Positions 60,003 to 64,000 of a stretch of 64,000 nt of DNA are shown here, one piece after another; within the stretch, counting starts at the first letter, position 1, and each line of letters begins with the position of its first letter. This DNA is from Martelella sp. HB161492 (GTDB lineage: Bacteria; Pseudomonadota; Alphaproteobacteria; Rhizobiales; Rhizobiaceae): the NCBI RefSeq assembly GCF_013184775.1, contig NZ_JAATVV010000002.1, forward strand, positions 338,301-402,300, in the 5' to 3' direction. The position numbers and the translations under genes are program-made. Under the pieces are notes generated by a model that was not told where the DNA came from, ran no database searches, and worked only from the letters and a program-made list of their open reading frames with translations.

Positions 60003-61428
60003 CCAGCGCATCCTCCTCCGGCGGGGACGTCCGCGCATTGAGAAGCGCAATCACCCGCAAGGCGGCGATAACACCCGGTACAGCCAGGAATGCCGCGAAA
60101 CCATAAAGCCCGAGAGCTGCGTGCCGAAGTGTCGCATGATCGGCATCGGCGGCAAAACCCAGCGCATTGACGACGATGCCGGCAAAGGCCGCTCCGAATG
60201 CGAAACCGACCGATTGCAATGTCGGCAGGAAGACCGATGTCCGGTCACGCGATGCTTCGGGCGAAATATCCATCATCGCCTGGCTGAGATAGCCCCAGCT
60301 CAGACCGAAAGCCCCGCCAAGCAGGATCTGCCCGAGCCCGATCAGCAGAAGACTTGCCTGCCACCAGGCGGCCACCATGAGCAGGCTGCCGACCAGCAGA
60401 ACCAGCGGCCCGATGGCAATCAGACGGCGCTGCCAGTTCCGGTCGGCAATGCCGGACACCAGAATGGCGGTAAGGCTCCATGAGAGCGACATCAGCGCAT
60501 TCACCCCGCCTGCGCCGAGCGGGCTCATGCCCTTCAGCTCCTGCAGCAGGAACACGACATAGACGGTGTTGCCGGACAGGGCGAGCGGCATCAGCACCAC
60601 GGTCCAAAGCCCGAGACCGAGCGGCGTCGTCAGAAAGAATGCCTGATCCGGCAGCACCGGAAAACGCGCGCGCCGGTCCAGCGCGAAGACGAGCGCAATG
60701 ACCACAAGCGCCGCGACCAGCAGGCCGATCTTGACAACCGGCTTGCCGTCGAGCCCGATCAGGCTGACAAGCAGCATGCCGACACCGAGCAGTCCGAGCC
60801 GCAAGAAGGGCGGCGGCACCGGATCGCCAGCCTCTTCATCCGGCTGGCGTGGCGCCATCAGAACGAGGGCAATCAGAAAAAGCGCCGCCGGTACATTGAT
60901 CAGAAAGGCGAAGCGCCACGATACCCATTCGGTCAGCGCGCCGGCAACGAAAGGACCGGAAAAGCCGCAAAAGGCCCAGACCAGGGCTTCCGTGGCAAAA
61001 ACCCGCGGGATCAGCCGGGAGGGAAAATAGGCTGGGATCAGCGCATAGGAAATCCCGGCAATGATCCCCTCACCCGCGCCCTGCAGCACGCGGCCGAGAA
61101 GGATCACCTCCATCGATGGCGCGAAACCGGCAAGCAGAGTGCCGACGATGAAAAGGCAGGCAGCCGCAACCAGCGAACGCCGCGCGCCGAAACGACGCTT
61201 GACCAGGGCAGAACCGGCGCCGGCGACAATCGAAAACACGAGGTAGAGCGTGATTGACCACGACATCAGTGCCGCGCCGCCGACCTGCTCCACCGCGCTC
61301 GGTAACGCCGTCGATACAAGGAAGCTATTGAAGGCCAGCAGGCCGATACCAAGCGAAATCATCGTCATGACCGCCAGGTAAGGTGGGCGGGCAAGATCCA
61401 GCCAGCGAGCGCTTTCGCTCTCAACCAT
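59968..61428 (-). CDS. MFS transporter, drug-efflux type
   Basis: 486 residues with about 12-14 membrane segments. MFS motif A appears as VKRRFGARRSL after the second segment, and GRVLQGAGEGIIAGISYALIPAYFP is the motif of the DHA-type drug:H+ antiporters. The gene converges on the GGDEF-EAL gene and overlaps it by 35 nt at the 3' ends, so each encodes its tail on opposite strands. The substrate cannot be predicted; multidrug export or metabolite efflux is likely. No regulator lies beside it. Confidence 0.88.
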   Translation of the reverse strand: MVESESARWLDLARPPYLAVMTMISLGIGLLAFNSFLVSTALPSAVEQVGGAALMSWSITLYLVFSIVAGAGSALVKRRFGARRSLVAAACLFIVGTLLAGFAPSMEVILLGRVLQGAGEGIIAGISYALIPAYFPSRLIPRVFATEALVWAFCGFSGPFVAGALTEWVSWRFAFLINVPAALFLIALVLMAPRQPDEEAGDPVPPPFLRLGLLGVGMLLVSLIGLDGKPVVKIGLLVAALVVIALVFALDRRARFPVLPDQAFFLTTPLGLGLWTVVLMPLALSGNTVYVVFLLQELKGMSPLGAGGVNALMSLSWSLTAILVSGIADRNWQRRLIAIGPLVLLVGSLLMVAAWWQASLLLIGLGQILLGGAFGLSWGYLSQAMMDISPEASRDRTSVFLPTLQSVGFAFGAAFAGIVVNALGFAADADHATLRHAALGLYGFAAFLAVPGVIAALRVIALLNARTSPPEEDALVTALAKQKPRF

Positions 61429-61679
61429 GTGTCAGTCTTCCATCATGTCTCAAACGCTCGTGAGAGGAGCGTTTCCCGCGCGTGGCGCACCGGCAAGGGG
61501 AGTGGCAATGGCCGGAGATAAGGGGTCAGGCAGGAAGGCACTGATAGCCTCGTCCCTCTATTCACCATCGCAGAAGCGAAAAAACAAGGGGCCAGATCAA
61601 ATCACTGCGCGCAGAAGATGAAAAAGCCAGGCGTATGGGCCGAGCTCAGAGTGCTGGCAAACCGCGTCGCCCTTTCCTG

Positions 61680-61804
61680 ACGTCATGCCTGTGCTTGGTC
61701 CACAGGCATCCAGCCACCGCGCGTCTGCGCGGCGAACGCCCCTTATGATCCAATGCTAGGAAGCGCCTGGATCCCCGTGACGCGCACGGGGATGACGGAG
61801 GGCG
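61680..61804 (-). repeat. Dispersed repeat element A, copy 2
   Basis: Reverse complement begins CTCCGTCATCCCCGTG and continues through GTCACGGGGATCC, then a spacer with TTCGCCGCGCAGAC and CTGTGGACCAAGCACAG, ending GGCATGACGTCAGG. It shares order and spacing with 13079-13195. The flanking non-coding sequence from 61429 to 61679 has no gene that I can support. Confidence 0.7.
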
Positions 61805-61854
61805 CGGCCATTGCGCCTCAAGCAGGCAATCTGAACGATTTTGTCAACAGTATG

Positions 61855-61876
61855 AGCCCGGCATATCTGCCGGGCT
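61855..61876. terminator. Possible terminator after pyrG
   Basis: AGCCCGGC and GCCGGGCT form an 8-bp stem about 30 nt beyond the pyrG stop. On the plus strand it is followed by TTCA, on the minus strand by CATACTG, so neither T-run is strong. Confidence 0.5.
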
Positions 61877-61905
61877 TTCATGCGCTTCGAGCGGTGCACA
61901 AGGGC

Positions 61906-63558
<1,653 letters not shown>

Positions 63559-63682
63559 TTATCCCGATTCCGCTAGGGCCAAAAAACATTTCAGCCCGGC
63601 TTACACACATCAAATGACAAACAGGCGTCATGCCGGCGCACCATCCCCAAGGAAGATGCACCCCGTGGCGCCCCAGTTTGCC

Positions 63683-63716
63683 CAAAGAAAATCCGGCGGG
63701 CTTTGGACCCGCCGGA
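63683..63716 (-). terminator. Rho-independent terminator after secG
   Basis: On the minus strand TCCGGCGGG (63716-63708) and CCCGCCGGA (63700-63692) form a perfect 9-bp stem with a 7-nt loop and are followed by TTTTCTTT. It lies 24 nt after the secG stop. Confidence 0.9.
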
Positions 63717-63740
63717 GGAAATCCGTTTATCGCGTTGCGA

Positions 63741-64000
63741 TCAGTCGCCTGTCGGAACGCCGGTCGCGTTCGAATTCTGCGCCGGAACGCTGACGGCAGG
63801 CTGTCCGCTGTCGGCAGGTGCAGCCGTTGCGCCATCTGCCGGAGCAGCCGTGCCATCGGTAGCCGGCGCTGCCGTACCATCCGCTGCCGGAGCAGCGTCC
63901 GTACCGGTCGCCGAACCGCCAAGCTGGTTGAGGATACCCTGACCGTTGTCGCTCTGCGTGCTCTGCTCGATCCGATCAAGAATATCGGAAGGCGTGCCCT
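63741..64000 (-). CDS. secG: Protein translocase subunit SecG, C-terminal part
   Basis: The frame is open to the end of the window; only the last 85 or so residues are seen. The sequence GTPSDILDRIEQSTQS...GILNQLGG followed by a long Ala/Pro/Thr/Asp-rich tail, ending NSNATGVPTGD, is the C-terminus of alphaproteobacterial SecG; the two membrane segments lie outside the window. SecG assists SecYE in protein export. Its place just upstream of pyrG supports the call. The tail includes repeated TAAPA units with matching DNA repeats (CCATCGGTAGCCGGCGCTGC-like), prone to length variation. Confidence 0.85.
   Translation of the reverse strand, partial: GTPSDILDRIEQSTQSDNGQGILNQLGGSATGTDAAPAADGTAAPATDGTAAPADGATAAPADSGQPAVSVPAQNSNATGVPTGD

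Overview
The window looks like chromosomal DNA of a Rhizobiales alphaproteobacterium, probably Rhizobiaceae or a close relative. The evidence is GC-rich coding with strong third-position GC bias, a complete suf cluster, an mlaE-mlaF-mlaD-lipoprotein cluster, the secG-pyrG junction, a class II DAHP synthase and, most telling, a 2059-residue membrane-anchored hendecad-repeat protein matching the Growth Pole Ring (GPR) protein of Agrobacterium. The species cannot be fixed from the sequence alone. I saw no rRNA, tRNA, CRISPR array, insertion sequence or prophage.

Layout: (1) 1-5.5 kb, plus strand: the 3' part of a GH63/MGH-like glycosidase, a UgpC/MalK-type sugar ABC ATPase, the ycjX-ycjF (DUF697) pair and a small exported protein. 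(2) 5.5-6.3 kb: an AT-rich gap holding a candidate standalone small RNA with its own terminator, then a [2Fe-2S] ferredoxin on the minus strand. (3) 6.8-13 kb: the giant polar-growth gene. (4) 13-27 kb, nearly all minus: mla lipid-transport operon, LpxH-like phosphoesterase, TolB-like propeller, NAD synthetase, DAHP synthase, a LysR regulator, glutathione reductase, a DUF2059 protein and ribose-5-phosphate isomerase. (5) 27.2-28.8 kb: an accessory island with a glycosyltransferase-like gene, an AT-rich spacer and a broken, inverted partial copy of the same gene. (6) 29-35.6 kb: phosphoglycolate phosphatase, L,D-transpeptidase, aquaglyceroporin, fumarase, LysE exporter and an Lrp regulator. (7) 35.8-43.3 kb, minus: nifS-like, sufB, a cupin gene, sufC, sufD, sufS, sufT, sufA. 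(8) 43.5-64 kb: hydrolases, tyrS, a YhdP/AsmA-like giant, bcp, an RhlE-type helicase, flavin reductase, a solute-binding protein, rpe, purB, a PAS-GGDEF-EAL protein, an MFS transporter, pyrG and the 3' end of secG.

Functional themes: envelope construction at the growing pole (GPR, an L,D-transpeptidase, Mla and YhdP-like lipid transport, the LpxH-like enzyme), Fe-S cluster supply (suf plus ferredoxin), and central metabolism (rpiA, rpe, gph, fumC, nadE, aroG, purB, pyrG). Non-coding sequence contains several clear Rho-independent terminators and at least two families of short dispersed repeats.

Most worth a second look: the candidate sRNA at about 5795-5915, the dyad covering the ycjX Shine-Dalgarno sequence, the duplicated and broken glycosyltransferase-like gene, the cupin inserted between sufB and sufC, and the repeat families, two copies of which abut stop codons. 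I found nothing that clearly amounts to a wholly new multi-gene system.
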